From Castanea sativa (taxonomy: Eukaryota > Streptophyta > Magnoliopsida > Fagales > Fagaceae): DNA of 64,000 nucleotides. Positions 46,083-58,211 of this stretch are shown piece by piece. Every line of letters begins with the position of its first letter. Position 1 is the stretch's first letter. The notes under the pieces were generated by a model that ran no database searches, had not been told where the DNA came from, and saw only the letters and a program-made list of their open reading frames with translations. Position numbers and translations under genes: made by a program. The DNA is taken from NCBI RefSeq assembly GCF_040712315.1, contig NC_134021.1, forward strand, positions 24,702,501 through 24,766,500. The letters run 5' to 3'.

Positions 46083-48076
46083 ATAACTTTATATGTTTGT
46101 AGAATGTAGTTTGAACCTGGAGCAAAAAACACTTTGAACCTTCTGGCTATATGTTTTGCCCCTACCTACAATTTTGGTGTCCATTTTCTTAATTTATTTT
46201 TGCATTCTTTTTGGGTCCAAAATAATATTTTGAACTTCATGATTCAGCATTGTCACAGTTGAGCACTAGAACAATATTACCAAACACGTTGCATTCTTAT
46301 GCGTGCGAGTGTTCACCACTCTAGTTTTCCTCCTAAAACCATCATTGCAATTTTCCATTTTACTCAATCCACTTTTTTATTTGTTAATGTACTTTATCAT
46401 TGCACTATTTTCCAATCTTCATTTGGGCTATGCTGGGTTCTGGGATGTTCTCAAAAAGATAACAATCGCATTTCCTTCATGAGAGGAGGGGCAAAGCTTG
46501 CCGTTTACTTGTTTGACTAATAATAAAGGTCAAAGCGCTTGCACCGGCCAGGAAACATGTTCCAATCACTTGAGTGATTTGCTCGCTCATCAATTAACAA
46601 TTCCTAAATTCTTTATCTTTTATAATATATATATATATATGTTGGGATCTGTAGCAATATATATTCTTAATAATAAAACAAAGTTTTGGTTTACCAAATC
46701 AAGTGTGTGTTGAAGTAATCAAATGAGTAGAAATAGAAAGTACATGTGGTCCTTTTTTTTTTGAGACTGATCAATTGTAGCATTGGGTGATAGGATTTTG
46801 TATATGAGCTGCTTGGTAAAATCTGAGTGGTCTCTGGGCCATAGCTGCTTAAATTTGGATTCTTCAATTACACTAATGTTAATCACCATTTCATTTATTG
46901 TTTCTGTGGTCACCAAAAATGGCAAAAAGAGAAAAATCAAGAGCAAGTGTGCTCGATCAAATTGATGACTAGATTGGCCATGGAGCATGAAATAGATAAG
47001 GCTAACATGCTAATTTCCTGAAGCAAAGAGTGGTGATAGTAGTTTCTGATCTTCATCATAATTGAAGAAACTCATAGCCATAGACAGGTTTGAAAGCAAA
47101 GACAGAAAAATGATACCATATTGTCCCATGTTTCTAGCTATCACTAAGGCATGCTTGTCTCTATCATTTATAATATGGCTATGGTTGGCAATTATAAGCT
47201 GAAACCAGTTTGGCCCGTTTAACGATATAGGGATGCCTCATGAATCATGATCATGGGACTTCTTTATCGAATAAGAAGGTTGTGCTTGTGTCCCTTAATA
47301 ATTACAATAGAACTAGTGGCAAGAATAGAACTTTTTTGAGTAGGTCTCACATGGGCAATGCGTGGGATGCTTTTACAATGTAGAGTCCAAGACGTGTACG
47401 TTGTTTACTTCGATGTCACTCACATTCTTCTCCCTTACGTTTGGATCCCAAGCAAAGGTGAATTGAAGTCCTCGCTAAAATCATTAGCAAAAAATAAAGA
47501 ATTCCAGCTAGAATCCACTGTATGGAATCATATTTTGTTTGTTTTATTGGGGGAAAAAACAGTTTCGTACCACTATGATACAGTGAAAGTGTGTCGAAGC
47601 AATGTCCTTAATTGTTTCTCCTTCATGTATATTGTAATTAGTATGTGATTTTCATTGTACCGACCATGCTCTTATGAAATAAAATAAGCTTTTTGATAGA
47701 TTGGATTGAAGTTATGATGGTATCAAATTTTTGATGTAAACATAATTCAAGACTTTATTATTAGATGAGTTAATTGTAACCCACTAAAATAAATAAAGTT
47801 ATAGTTACTATAAGCAACAATAATGGCCAAGCCATCATTGTTTTTGTAATCCTTGTAAAGTTATTTATGAGAACAAAATTATTGGGGTGTCCTAACTTGT
47901 CTTTCTGCTTTGCAAAGTGCTAATCAACAAGACAATCCTTTTCTGGGGCTAAGGGAAAGGGGGGTCGGTTCTCTAGTTAAAACACCCATCTTTGGAGCTA
48001 AGGCTAAGGGCATACCTTTTATGTATAATGGTTTATCCATTATCCTAATTACTAACATATTTAATAAATAAAATAC
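46083..48076. other. Intergenic DNA, no gene recognised
   Basis: AT-rich DNA with a (TA)n at about 46625-46641. An open frame at 47358-47648 has no family resemblance that I can see. Confidence 0.45.
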
Positions 48077-48295
48077 CAACACGTTGGTGGCCTAGTGGAA
48101 AGGGCTTGATCCAACCATGCTTCTGGGCATAGGTTCGAACTTATTTGCAGACTGTTCATTTAACTCATCAAAGTTTTTGGTGTGGGTTCTTAGCTTGAGA
48201 GTGGTTATATTGCTACAATGGTCACACTCAGGTAGGAAAGCATCATTGATCATCCTTGTCTAACCAATTTTTGTAAATACAAAAAAAAAAAAAAA
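48077..48295 (+). mobile_element. SINE with poly(A) tail
   Basis: It begins CCAACACGTTGGTGGCCTAG; the A-box region GGTGGCCTAGTGGAAAGGGC and B box AGGTTCGAACTT are spaced as in a tRNA. About 150 bp of unrelated body follow, ending CCAATTTTTGTAAATAC and a run of about 15 A. This is a typical plant tRNA-derived SINE. A target duplication is not clear. Confidence 0.75.
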
Positions 48296-48981
48296 TAATT
48301 AATAATATATGAGGTTGTATATTCATATTTCATTTGGTTCCAGTTTTTTTAATGAATTAAAACTAGTATAGAGAGATAAATTAAAAATGTGTAATAAAAA
48401 TTTAAATAAAAGATAAAGAAAAAAAAAAGGAAAGTATACATTAGATTATTTCTTTTCATATATTCATATTTACTAATATATTTATACTATCTTTTGTAAG
48501 ATGTTGTCAAAACGCAACTAATATATCATATTAATTAAGTAATCTACGTACTAACTATTATATATACTCATTTTTTGGTTGTACCTTAAAAAAAGTAACA
48601 AAAAATTACATACCATTTATTTTTACTATAAAATCAATAATTTAATTTAGAATCAAATTTTATATTACACTATTTAATTTTAGGCAATTGTCATTTTGCT
48701 CCATTTCAATTTTATCAATTTAGTTTCTAAGTTTGCAATTGTCGTAGAATTCAATCTTCGGTGGTGAAATTATTAAGTGCACGTAATGTACTACATATTT
48801 CTAGATGAGCTTCACATGTGGGTCATGCACATGGGGTGTTCTTGTTGGCCAATGAGGCGATGACCATTGAAAAAGGATGACAAATGATATAACCTACCAC
48901 TGAAATGAATTATAGATGATATTGCTATAATTTCATATAAAAAAAGATGATATTGCGATAAGAGTTGGTGAATCAACGGGG
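48296..48981. other. AT-rich intergenic DNA, no gene
   Basis: Nothing recognised. Confidence 0.6.
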
Positions 48982-49206
48982 GAGGTTCATTTTTAGTCCT
49001 TTGACATGTTATACGCATATAATCAAATGGATCACCGTGGTGAATTGATTGGGAAAGTTGATGTGTATAATCTATCTGAAGCTGTGAATATGTGATAGTA
49101 ATCCATTATTAAAATTTATTTTTAGTCTTAAAAATAGTAAAAATTTCAAGTTTTTCCTTTTGGATGTGACTTACCTTCAATACTTTTTTAACTAAATATG
49201 TCCGTT
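48982..49206 (+). repeat. Direct repeat B, copy 1
   Basis: 225 bp starting GAGGTTCATTTTTAG. It is nearly identical to 51028-51252, which lies inside the gag of the third gypsy element. Confidence 0.95.
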
Positions 49207-49617
49207 GTTTTAAATATACAATGATAAATGGTAGTGAGTTTTAATCCTCACTTTTTATTTACTTAGTAGGTGATGTGACAATCTCTAATTAAAACAAAAA
49301 AAAGATTCATTTTTAAAAAGTACTATAGGTAAGTCAAACTTTTTCTTTTTATAGCCTTGTCATTATGATTATTGATCAAGTGAAAAAATTCAACAAAGTG
49401 AGTATCACTAGATTATAACATACACACCATAGAAGGACTAACTTTGATATGATTATAATTATTTAGAATTAAAAAGGAATTTTATATTTTAAGGAATTAA
49501 AATAAAACTTAACCCAAACTTTAAAGATCATGGTCTTTTGTGAAAGTTTAATTTTAGTCTGAAAAAATTATAAATGATTCAAATCAGTCCTTTCATAACC
49601 TTGTCACTATAAGTATT

Positions 49618-49800
49618 GCTTACATGACAAAATTCGACAAAGTTGTGTAGCACTTTGTTATAATGGATTAAGAATGTATACTCTCCTTCTTACTTTGGTT
49701 AACAAAAAAAAAAAAAGAAGAGAAAAGTTAAATATAAGAGTCACATTAATAATTCCTGCAAGAACAAAATGCATGAGACTAGATACGCTTAAAAGGTGAG
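49618..49800 (+). repeat. Direct repeat C, copy 1
   Basis: It starts GCTTACATGACAAAATT and ends CTTAAAAGGTGAG, immediately before the LTR. It recurs at 53320-53532, where no LTR follows and the sequence goes straight on to AATTAGAATTC. Confidence 0.95.
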
Positions 49801-50432
49801 TGATGGGGGTATTTTTGACAAAGTAACTTATAAGGGAGCAGACGGCCTCTACAAGACCGTTGGCTTCACAAACTGACAAAAGCCCCAGAAGGATAGACGG
49901 GGGGAACATATCGACGGGACTCTCAATGGGTGATGCCCCCGCAAGGGCCGACAGATGTATTTCCCTACAAACAGACGGGTAACCATGAAGCTGATGGGTG
50001 GAGAGACTGATAGGTCCTACGTGGCCTTACTTGGTCCTCATGAATATTCGTGAATGGAAATACCTTGCACATCACACACAAAGACCTTATCATGCTATCA
50101 TATCTTCTCCATATGGAAAGACATCTTAAAATCTCGGAAACCCTAATACCAAATCTCATCTACAAGGAAAGATCCCTACTTCTAAGGGATCTTAGCTCTC
50201 TACTCGCCACTATATAAACACTAGACCTCCATATTCAACAGGTACGCGAAAAATCTTTAGCTCTCTCACTACAAAGTTCTTGGAGATTTCTCATTCACTA
50301 ACTTGACCTTCAGAGGGTCCTTAGCAGATACCACACCAGTGCCTTCTATTTGGTTTATTTGTTCTTATTCCACAGGTACCCATTGGAGCGCTTTGGAATC
50401 TACAACTCACTAATGATGTCAGAGCATTATTA
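49801..50432 (+). repeat. 5' LTR of the third gypsy element
   Basis: It starts TGATGGGGGTATTTTTGAC right after GGTGAG; the end near 50432 is set by the PBS-like CTTGGCATCGTTTGTGGG. It includes CCACTATATAAACAC at about 50209, a likely TATA box. About 630 bp. No second LTR is seen. Confidence 0.75.
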
Positions 50433-50496
50433 CTTGGCATCGTTTGTGGGAAAATGAGAAAGTAGCCATATTACCGCTTCCCGAACAAAGAGTTGT

Positions 50497-51027
50497 ATGG
50501 TCCTCACACACTCAATGACAACCAACAACAATCAAGAAGGTGAACCACGCATTACTGCCCTCGAAAGGCAGGTACAGACTCTAGCCATGGCTGTGGAACG
50601 CCTTACTAAGCAAAACCACGATTTGGAAGAACAGCTATGTCAAAGGAACGCAGGGCCCAATAATCAGGGAGAGGAGTAAGAGGCTAACAGCCCCCAACAC
50701 ACCGTCGAAAGGCAAGAAGGACTGGAGGGCAGCAACGCCCTGAGCTGACAAGAGCAACAGGACACCAACTGCCCGTCTATCGTTGACATGGCACCTCCAC
50801 ACATTGCTGTAGAAATGCAGATGATGAAGGAGATGATGAACTTCATGATGAATGCCCTCAAGGGACGGGTGTCAAACGACCTCGACGAGCTAGTCCATCG
50901 GACGGATTTGCCCTTTACAGCACTCGTCACTTTGTTCCCCCTTCCAACAAAGTTCTATATGCCGCAGATAGAAGCCTATGACAGGTCTAAGGGATCCTTA
51001 GACCACTTGGAATCATTCAAAGCCTAT
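50497..51027 (+). pseudogene. Gypsy gag N-terminus, copy 1
   Basis: It starts MVLTHSMTTNNNQEGE with a coiled-coil-like helix (LERQVQTLAMAVERL). A TAG stops it at 50677-50679. After a further stop, 50788-51027 reads MAPPHIAVEMQMMKEMMNFM and LPTKFYMPQIEAYDRSKGSLD, the start of the capsid domain. It is then cut by host repeat B copy 2. Region 50560-51021 is repeated at 51253-51721. Confidence 0.85.
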
Positions 51028-51252
51028 GAGGTTCATTTTTAGTCCTTTGACATGTTATACGCATATAATCAAATGGATCACCGTGGTGAATTGATTGGGA
51101 AAGTTGATGTGTATAATCTATCTGAAGCTGTGAATATGTGATAGTAATCCATTATGAAATTTATTTTTAGTCTTAAAAATAGTAAAAATTTCAAGTTTTT
51201 CCTTTTGAATGTGACTTACCTTCAATACTTTTTTAACTAGATATGTCTATTG
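51028..51252 (+). repeat. Direct repeat B, copy 2, inside gag
   Basis: 225 bp, same direction as 48982-49206, with only a few differences. It interrupts gag at ...HLESFKAYE. The left junction shares GAGG with both parents; the right junction enters gag at CTCGAAAGGCAG. Confidence 0.95.
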
Positions 51253-52500
51253 CTCGAAAGGCAGCTACAGACTCTAGCCGCGGCCGTGGAACGTCTTACT
51301 AAGCAAAACCACGATTTGGAAGAATAGCTGTGTCAAAGGAATGCAGGGCCCAATAATCAGGGAGAGGAGCAAGAGGCTAATAGCCCCCAGCACACCGCCG
51401 AAAGACGAGATCAAGAAGGACTGGGGGGCAGCAACGCCCTGAGCAGACAAGAGCAATAGGACACCAACCGCCCGTCTATCGTTGACATGGCACCTCCATA
51501 CATTGCCGTAGAAATACATATGATGAAGGAGAGGATGGACTTCATGATGAAAGCCCTCAAGGGACGGGTGTCAAACGACCTCGACGAGCTGGTCCATCAG
51601 ACGGATTCGCCTTTTACAGCACCCGTCACTTTGTTCTCCCTTCCAACAAAGTTCCATATGCCGCAGATAGAAGCCTATGATAGGTCTAAGGATCCCTTAG
51701 ACCACTTGGAGTCATTCAAAACCCTCATGCACTTACAGGGTGTTCCGGACGAGATCATATGCCAAGCTTTTCCCACCACACTAAAAGGTCCCGCTAGGGT
51801 ATGGTTCAACAGATTGACACCTACCTCTATTAGTACCTTCAAAGAGTTAAATGCGCAGTTTGCATCATACTTTATAAGGGGGCACAAGTACAAGAAATCC
51901 ACTACATGCCTAATGAGCATCAAGCAACGGGAGGACGAAACACTAAGGTCCTACATTGCTCGCTTCAACAGAGAAGCCCTTTCGACAGATAAGGTTGATG
52001 ACAAGATACTTGTTACTGCCTTCACTAATGGCTTGCGGAAGGGGAAGTTTTTGTTCTTCTTATATAAATACAACCCGAAGACCATGTTGGAGGTACTTTA
52101 CCGAGCCATCTAGTACATGAACGCAGAAGGCGAATTGCTGGCCCGCAAGGAAAGACCCAGGAAGAGGGATAGGCAAGAAGATGTGTGGTAGGAAAGGGGA
52201 CGAAAGACGACTAGGACTAAAGACCAACGGGAGGACAAGCGTTCCAAACCTCCCACTAAAAGGTTTACTAATTTCACCCCGCTAACTGCCCTGATCGATC
52301 AAGTCCTGATGCAGATCAAGGATGATGCAACCTTGACGTGGCCTGGCAAGTTAAAGGGAGATCCTAGCAGGAGGTCCAAAGACAAGTAATGTTGTTTTCA
52401 TCGTGAGCACAATCACGACACATCTGAATGCTATGACTTGAAGCAACAGATCAAGGCCCTCATAAAACCCAACGGTTTGTCAGCAAGGAATAACAACCCG
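51253..52500 (+). pseudogene. Gypsy gag, second N-terminus and capsid
   Basis: 51253-51486 repeats the coiled-coil leader with stops. 51487-52113 is a long open capsid domain: MAPPYIAVEIHMMKERMDFM, HLESFKTLMHLQGVPDEIIC, TLKGPARVWFNRLTPTSIST, FASYFIRGHKYKKSTTCLM and RSYIARFNREAL. After stops, the sequence continues with PTKRFTNFTPLTALIDQVLM and a knuckle-like CCFHREHNHDTSEC at about 52390-52431. Confidence 0.88.
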
Positions 52501-52588
52501 CCGCAAGAAAAGGCTGTTATGAGGAATGATGAGCGCCCTAGGCCGCCCTTAGGGGACATAAGGATGATAGTAGGGGGCACTATAGCAT

Positions 52589-53188
52589 ATGGCTCGACTA
52601 GGAGGGCACAAAAGACCTACCTTAGGATGGTTCAAAACGTCCAGGCGTCCGCTGATGGGTTTTGTCCCAAAAGTGGCACCGGTGGACAACCCCATAGTTG
52701 GGTTTTCAGAGGAAGATGCCCGACGTCTCCACCACCCCCACAATGATGCTCTCGTTGTTAGCATACGGGTGGGAGACGACAACACCCATCGGGTCCTAGT
52801 TGATAATGGAAGCTCGGTTGATATCTTATACTACTCGGCATTCCAGCAGATGAGAATCGAGAGAGGACGGCTCATATCGATCAACGCAGCACTCATTGGG
52901 TTTGGAGGCATGAAAGTATACCCCGTCAGGGCAGTCACACTACTTGTGACAATCGGAGATTACCCTCAACAGATTACCAAGGATGTGACTTTCCTTATCG
53001 TCAATTGTTCATCCGCTTACAATGCCATAATAGGCCGACCCACGCTTAACTCATGGAAGGCCGTAACTTCAACCTATCATTTGATGATCAAGTTTCCCAT
53101 GGATTACGAAGTGGGAGAGCTACGAGGAGATCAAGTGGTAGCACGCGAATGCTACATAGCAATGCTAGAGATGGACGACCACTTGTAG
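52589..53188 (+). pseudogene. Gypsy aspartic protease, open frame
   Basis: 199 residues. The retropepsin site RVLVDNGSSVDILYYSAF is intact (Asp about residue 72). The fold continues with LIGFGGMKVYPVRAVTLLV, VTFLIVNCSSAYNAIIGRP and STYHLMIKFPMDYEVGEL. It lies after gag as expected. The domain is complete but the polyprotein is not; the spacer after it ends at 53319 without RT. Confidence 0.85.
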
Positions 53189-53319
53189 GCCCTAAAAATA
53201 GAAAAGCAACGGGCGGTTGCGGAGCCCATAGAAAAGTTGGAAGAGATACTCCTTGACGACTCTAGACCTGAGCGGACAACCAGGATCGGCACCCTCGCCA
53301 ATTCACCCATCCGCCAGGC

Positions 53320-53406
53320 GCTTACATGACAAAATTTGACAAAGTTGTGTAGCACTTTGTTATAATGGATACAGAAGGTATATTCTCCTTCTTACTTTGG
53401 TTAACC

Positions 53407-53457
<51 letters not shown>

Positions 53458-53532
53458 AAATTTAAGAGTCGCATTAATAATTCCTGAAAGAAAAAAATTC
53501 ATGAGACTAACTACATACGCTTAAAAGGTGAG
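53320..53532 (+). repeat. Direct repeat C, copy 2 (looks like an empty site)
   Basis: It matches 49618-49800, but carries a (GA)n expansion at 53411-53453. It ends CTTAAAAGGTGAG and runs on into AATTAGAATTCAAATG, so it shows the locus without an LTR insertion. Confidence 0.93.
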
Positions 53533-54223
53533 AATTAGAATTCAAATGTACATAGGAATTATAATTCTTGAAAAATTTTGTTAAACAAACAATTAAATTT
53601 TCTCAAATTCTCATAAAGTAGCCATTTTCATTCCGAATTCCTATGTAAAATGCACGTCAAGATTAACTGGTATAGTAATCTTAATGGTGGTTTTTGGAGA
53701 GAGAGAGAGAGAGAGAGATCGATCATGTTTTAGAATGATAGAGTAGACAAATTTCAATTAAGCGTGTACCCATGTGCCTTCATTTTTCCCTTTTTTCAAA
53801 CTGTACTTTCTCAAGCAAATGTAGAAACTTTTAATAAAACAAATAGAGACAAAAAAAATGTTTACAATATATAGTTAAAAGATACTAGGGATTAGACGAT
53901 TAGTAAATTGAGAAAGGAAAAAAAAAAGTAGAACAATAGTTAAATTATTTAATTTAAAATTCTGGAAAAGTAGTACTTTGAGAAATCGAATCTCCCAATT
54001 TGCTTTGAAATTGAGAGTCCATTTTAAAGTAAATATTTGGTTATTAATAAATTTCAAGGTGAATGTAGTAGCGTATCGTTTAAAATTAATTCTCATTCTA
54101 TATTTGTTGGAATCAATTTAGTATAATTTTAAGTGATGTAGTATCATGTACACTCTCTAAAATTTAAGAAAACTAAGCTTCAATCATAAAAATATTAACA
54201 ATTATACATTACATAAATACTAC
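53533..54223. other. AT-rich intergenic DNA, no gene
   Basis: Contains (GA)n at 53697-53719. Nothing else recognised. Confidence 0.6.
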
Positions 54224-54773
54224 TGATGAAGCTCAAATGTGACCTTGTCAGTATGCTCCTCGTCGTTACCAATGGACGAACTTTGATACCTGTCGAAAAG
54301 GCAAGGGATGAAAACAGAGGACACCGGCGTGGTGTCAGCCAAGGACACTCTGATGCCTAAGTCAGATTATCGCTTTATGTTGATAGGACAATTGCAGTAT
54401 AATATGTTTCTCAATGAATCTCTCACCTGGTTGGCTGGCTTTATATTACCTGCCTTCTGGCTAACATTTCTTCCCGTTAATGCTCTTCTAGGCGTTTTCA
54501 CCTGAATGAATTAAGGCATTTAATGGCAATGAAGATTCTCTTTAATGTGCAACGTACGAACGTTGGCTCATCAAAGCTTTTGTAACCCTTCTGGCGCATT
54601 TACTTGTTACTAGCTGGCCTAGTGGAATTAATTTCTAGCTTTAATGTGCATAGGTTTGTCTGTTCATGCGAACGACCTTTCATTGCTCGCCCGTGGGAGT
54701 TATCTCAACTTAAACGTGCTTTACAGTCGTCCTTATAAGTGGACGACCGCTTAATTGCTATTCGTCAATTACA
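54224..54773 (+). mobile_element. Possible gypsy LTR fragment
   Basis: Less AT-rich than its surroundings, with LTR-like wording (GGCGTGGTGTCAGCCAAGGAC near 54328) and TG...CA limits (TGATGAAGCTC to CGTCAATTACA). No target duplication and no internal region, so the call is tentative. Confidence 0.3.
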
Positions 54774-55232
54774 AACTAACTTGATAATCATTTTGTAAAA
54801 CCTATATAATGAAATTGATAATAATCCAAACATTAATTACACCTAAACAGACACATGCTTGTGATTTTTAATTAACTCAATTAGTAATTAGTAAAATCAC
54901 TTATTATCAAATAAGGGATTTGAGAATTTAAAATCTACTTACACTAAAAAACAATCAGTGTATCACTTGATGATAAAAGCAATCATGATAGAATGAATTT
55001 GTTTTAGATGATTTTTTTTTTGGTGTGGGGTGGTGGGGGAGGGTTTATGTCAAGATTGCGTTAACTTAAAAACAAAATTATAGTACTAGAGCAGAGTCTA
55101 TCAACTACAAGCCCATTAAAGTCTAGATTCAAAAGCAATAAAACGTAGAAGGTGTTTCACAGAGATAGCAAAGTCTTGTTAAAGAATTTCCCACTCTTTG
55201 CTAATGCACCTATGCATATATTAGCTTCCCTA
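54774..55232. other. AT-rich intergenic DNA, no gene
   Basis: Nothing recognised before the LINE target duplication. Confidence 0.6.
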
Positions 55233-55263
55233 AAATCCTGGACTGAGAAAGTTACAGCCTGAG

Positions 55264-56253
55264 ATGGAGACTGAAGACTCCCTACCAACTTCCTCACCAG
55301 CCCGCTCAACGGAAGAAGCAGATTATCTTGTTTGAAGCACCAAGAAGCATAAGTCATCGGATACTAGCTTCTACCTCCAACGCACCATCAAATCCTACAA
55401 AGACTCCCTCACTCATCTCTCTCCCGACTGGGAAAACCATATGCTCCAAAACCTACACTTGCAAGATGAGGACGCGGGCTCCGACCTAGATGAAGACCCC
55501 GACGACACCTTTCCAATCATACTCCTTTCCAGTGAAGAAAAACAGCAAACCCAAGCCCCATGGAGATTTGCATTAATCGTTAAACCTTTTGGAAGGTCCC
55601 TCGGCTTCAAGTACCTCGACCTCAAGATTAGAGCAATATGGAAACTGCAAGGGGACCTACAGTGTATTGACCTTGGCCTGGATTATTTCCTCATCAGATT
55701 CAAATTCCAGGATGACTACTGGAAAGTCATTAATGAAGGCCCTTGGTTCATTGGCCAACAGTTTCTCTCTGTCCGACAATGGATGCCAGGCTTCCAACCT
55801 TCAGAAGCACGATTCACAACCACCGCCGCCCGGACCAGACTGCCTAAACTCCCCATTGAGCTCTATGACACTGCTATCCTCCGCATGATAGGGAACTAGC
55901 TGGGCACTGTATTGAAGATCGATACTCACACCATCGACAACGTCGGAGGAAGGTACGCTTATTTATGTATCCAAATAGACTTGGACTCCCCTTTCACATC
56001 CAAGATTCGTATCAGATCCTTACTCCAATCGGTTCAATAGGAAGGTGTCTCAACCATCTATTTCGAATGTGGTTACGTGGGCCACAGAGTCTCTAGCTGT
56101 CCATCAGTCATTCGACCTTTTCCCCCTCAAAATCCTAAACCTTCATCCCTTTCTCATCCCATTCCTACCCCCGACCCCACCCACGATCAAACTAACACCA
56201 CAAATCCCTTCGAGGAATGGATGATTGTTAGAAACCACAAGTCTCGCAAGTAG
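55264..56253 (+). pseudogene. LINE ORF1 (DUF4283-type, CCHC knuckle)
   Basis: It starts METEDSLPTSSPARS; a TGA at 55333-55335 breaks the frame, which then stays open to 55899. It carries the DUF4283-type fold of plant LINE and copia-associated Gag-like proteins: WRFALIVKPFGRSLGFKYLD, IWKLQGDLQCIDLGLDYFLI, VINEGPWFIGQQFLSVRQW. After a stop at 55897, the same frame gives TIDNVGGRYAYLCIQIDLD and a knuckle-like YFECGYVGHRVSSC (about 56061-56102). ORF1 proteins bind LINE RNA. Confidence 0.88.
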
Positions 56254-57491
56254 GGAACACCATCCTGCTCCCATCAGTAGCCACTTAAACCTCTTCGATC
56301 CCAAACTCCCTCCCAGACCCCACACACACCCCCTACGAGTCGCAACACGCGCATCATGCCTGCTTCACGTGAACAGGAGCCAAGAATCCATGCAACCACA
56401 TCCCTCGACCTTGACATCCACACCCATATGGATAAAGACTACACTGGGACCCCTCATCAAAAGTCCCAACCAGCACCTTCTGCAGCCCATTCTGTCCAAA
56501 TTGAAAAGACAACACACACACCCTACGTCTGCCACCCCCATTATTTCAAATTTTGAAAAACCTTTCCATAATCACCTCCAACCTCACCCCGACCTTACCT
56601 CTTCTTTCTCCAAGGAACCCACTCCTTTCCCTCCCATCGTTTCTCACTCTACTCCCTTGGGCACCATCGATTCCTCCAAGAATGCTTTTGTCAGTTCCGC
56701 GGTTAACACCGAACCCCATTCTTTCATTGATATGGAAAGCTCTCCTTCCTTGATGGAAAGTACGCTAACCTCTCACCTCTCTCTTCCTGTTAACCTCAAC
56801 CATCACCCCTCCCCCCCAACCCTTCTCCTACACCTATTGCTCCAGCTGTCCTTCTTGATGGACCAATCTCCTCCCCATTCTTTGAACCTCTTCAACACAA
56901 GCACCCAGAACTACTAGGCACTCCTTTCCCACGGTTGCTTGAGGCCGATAGGGAATTATCTCCTAAGATGGATCCAAACTTGTCTGATCGGTTCTGGACT
57001 CATATCGAAGAGGAATTAGAGCGAACCTTGAGAACCCAGATAGCAACGTTACCTCCGAACACCCTAGTTGGAAGGGTGATAATTCCACTCTCCCAAGACT
57101 TAGCCTTAGTCTCTCCAATAATTTCTCTCCACCCCCAACCTCGGCCCATGAGCTTTCTCCTTATCTCTCTTCCCACCCTCCTTCGATCCACCTAAACCAA
57201 CCTTCCGCAAGGAACGTGGTCGCAGCCCAAGAACCTTTGACTGCCATTCTATCCCTAGAGAGTGCATCCATTCTCCTCCCCTCATGGAGAGACAAGAGTG
57301 ACTGCTACGATAACCGTCAGCCACCAAGTCTTGTGCTTCAGACTTTCAATCAACACCCATATAAACATCCCTCATCACGATATGATCCATCGCCTGTTTC
57401 TCAACCCGCAGCTACGGAGCTTTCTGACGCCAGCGTCGCTGGAATGGAGATCCGGTCATGTCCATATGACCAACCCCTTTAACAGCCTCCT
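56254..57491 (+). pseudogene. LINE ORF1 tail and ORF1-ORF2 spacer
   Basis: A proline, serine and threonine-rich stretch, in several frames, as is usual for the low-complexity ORF1 tail of plant LINEs. Base composition is C-rich. No conserved domain is visible. Confidence 0.55.
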
Positions 57492-58211
57492 AATGAAGAT
57501 CTTTGTCTAGAACTGCAGAGGAGCAGGAAGCCAAAACTTCCGAAGGAACTTCACCATCCTTTGTCGTACTTATAGACCAGACATAACAGTTGTCGTGGAG
57601 ACTCGTATTTTCATACAACCTTCCGAGGACGTCAGCTCCTCTCTTGGTTTTGACAGTGTGTGCCGCTCTAACACTTTAGGCTTTCAGGGTGGCATCTGGG
57701 TACTCTGGAACGAGGACAATGTCACACTCGATATCCTCTCGATGACTGAGCAGTCCATCAACATGTTCATCCAGGTTTGTCTTGCTAACCCCTTATCTTC
57801 TTGGCTTTTTTCTGCCATTTACGCTAGCTCAAAGTTAGATGAACATCTTATTCTTTGGAATGAGCTCTCTTCCATTACCCCCAACCCCTCATCGTTGTGG
57901 CTTCTCGCTGGAGACTTCAATGAGATTCTTGCCCAGCATGAAAGCCTCAGTTGTTCCCTTCACAATCGCAGGCATTCATTTTTAAGGATTTCGTCAATTC
58001 TTACAACCTCCTCGATCTCGGATACAATGGCCCTCGTTTTACCTGGACAAACAAAAGAAATTCTGATCTGGCCATGAAACGCCTCGACCGTGTTTTATCC
58101 AACCCTCAATGGAAGCTTCATTACGTCGAAACCGTCATTCTTCATCTCCCCCGGACCTCCTCCGACCATCACCCTATCCTCATTGACACTCACCCTACTG
58201 CCTTCAACTGA
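57492..58211 (+). pseudogene. LINE ORF2 endonuclease domain
   Basis: It starts MKIFV, with TAG where the Trp of the WNCRG motif belongs, then NCRGAGSQNFRRNF. VVETRIF carries Glu, LLAGDFNEIL the Asp/Asn pair, FTWTNKRNSDLAMKRLDRVL the late core and SDHHPILI the Asp-His pair. A frameshift lies near 57950 (58077 and 57951 frames overlap). Confidence 0.9.

Larger units (their letters stand above)
49801..53319 (+). mobile_element. Third Ty3/gypsy element: LTR, gag, protease only
   Basis: LTR, PBS, partly duplicated gag and a protease are present; RT, RNase H, integrase and the 3' LTR are absent. The element ends abruptly at 53319 after CCGCCAGGC, where host repeat C copy 2 begins. Confidence 0.85.

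Noticed and set aside
47358..47648. 96-residue plus-strand frame starting MRGMLLQC
   Set aside because: No recognisable motif; length is within chance for this amount of non-coding DNA.
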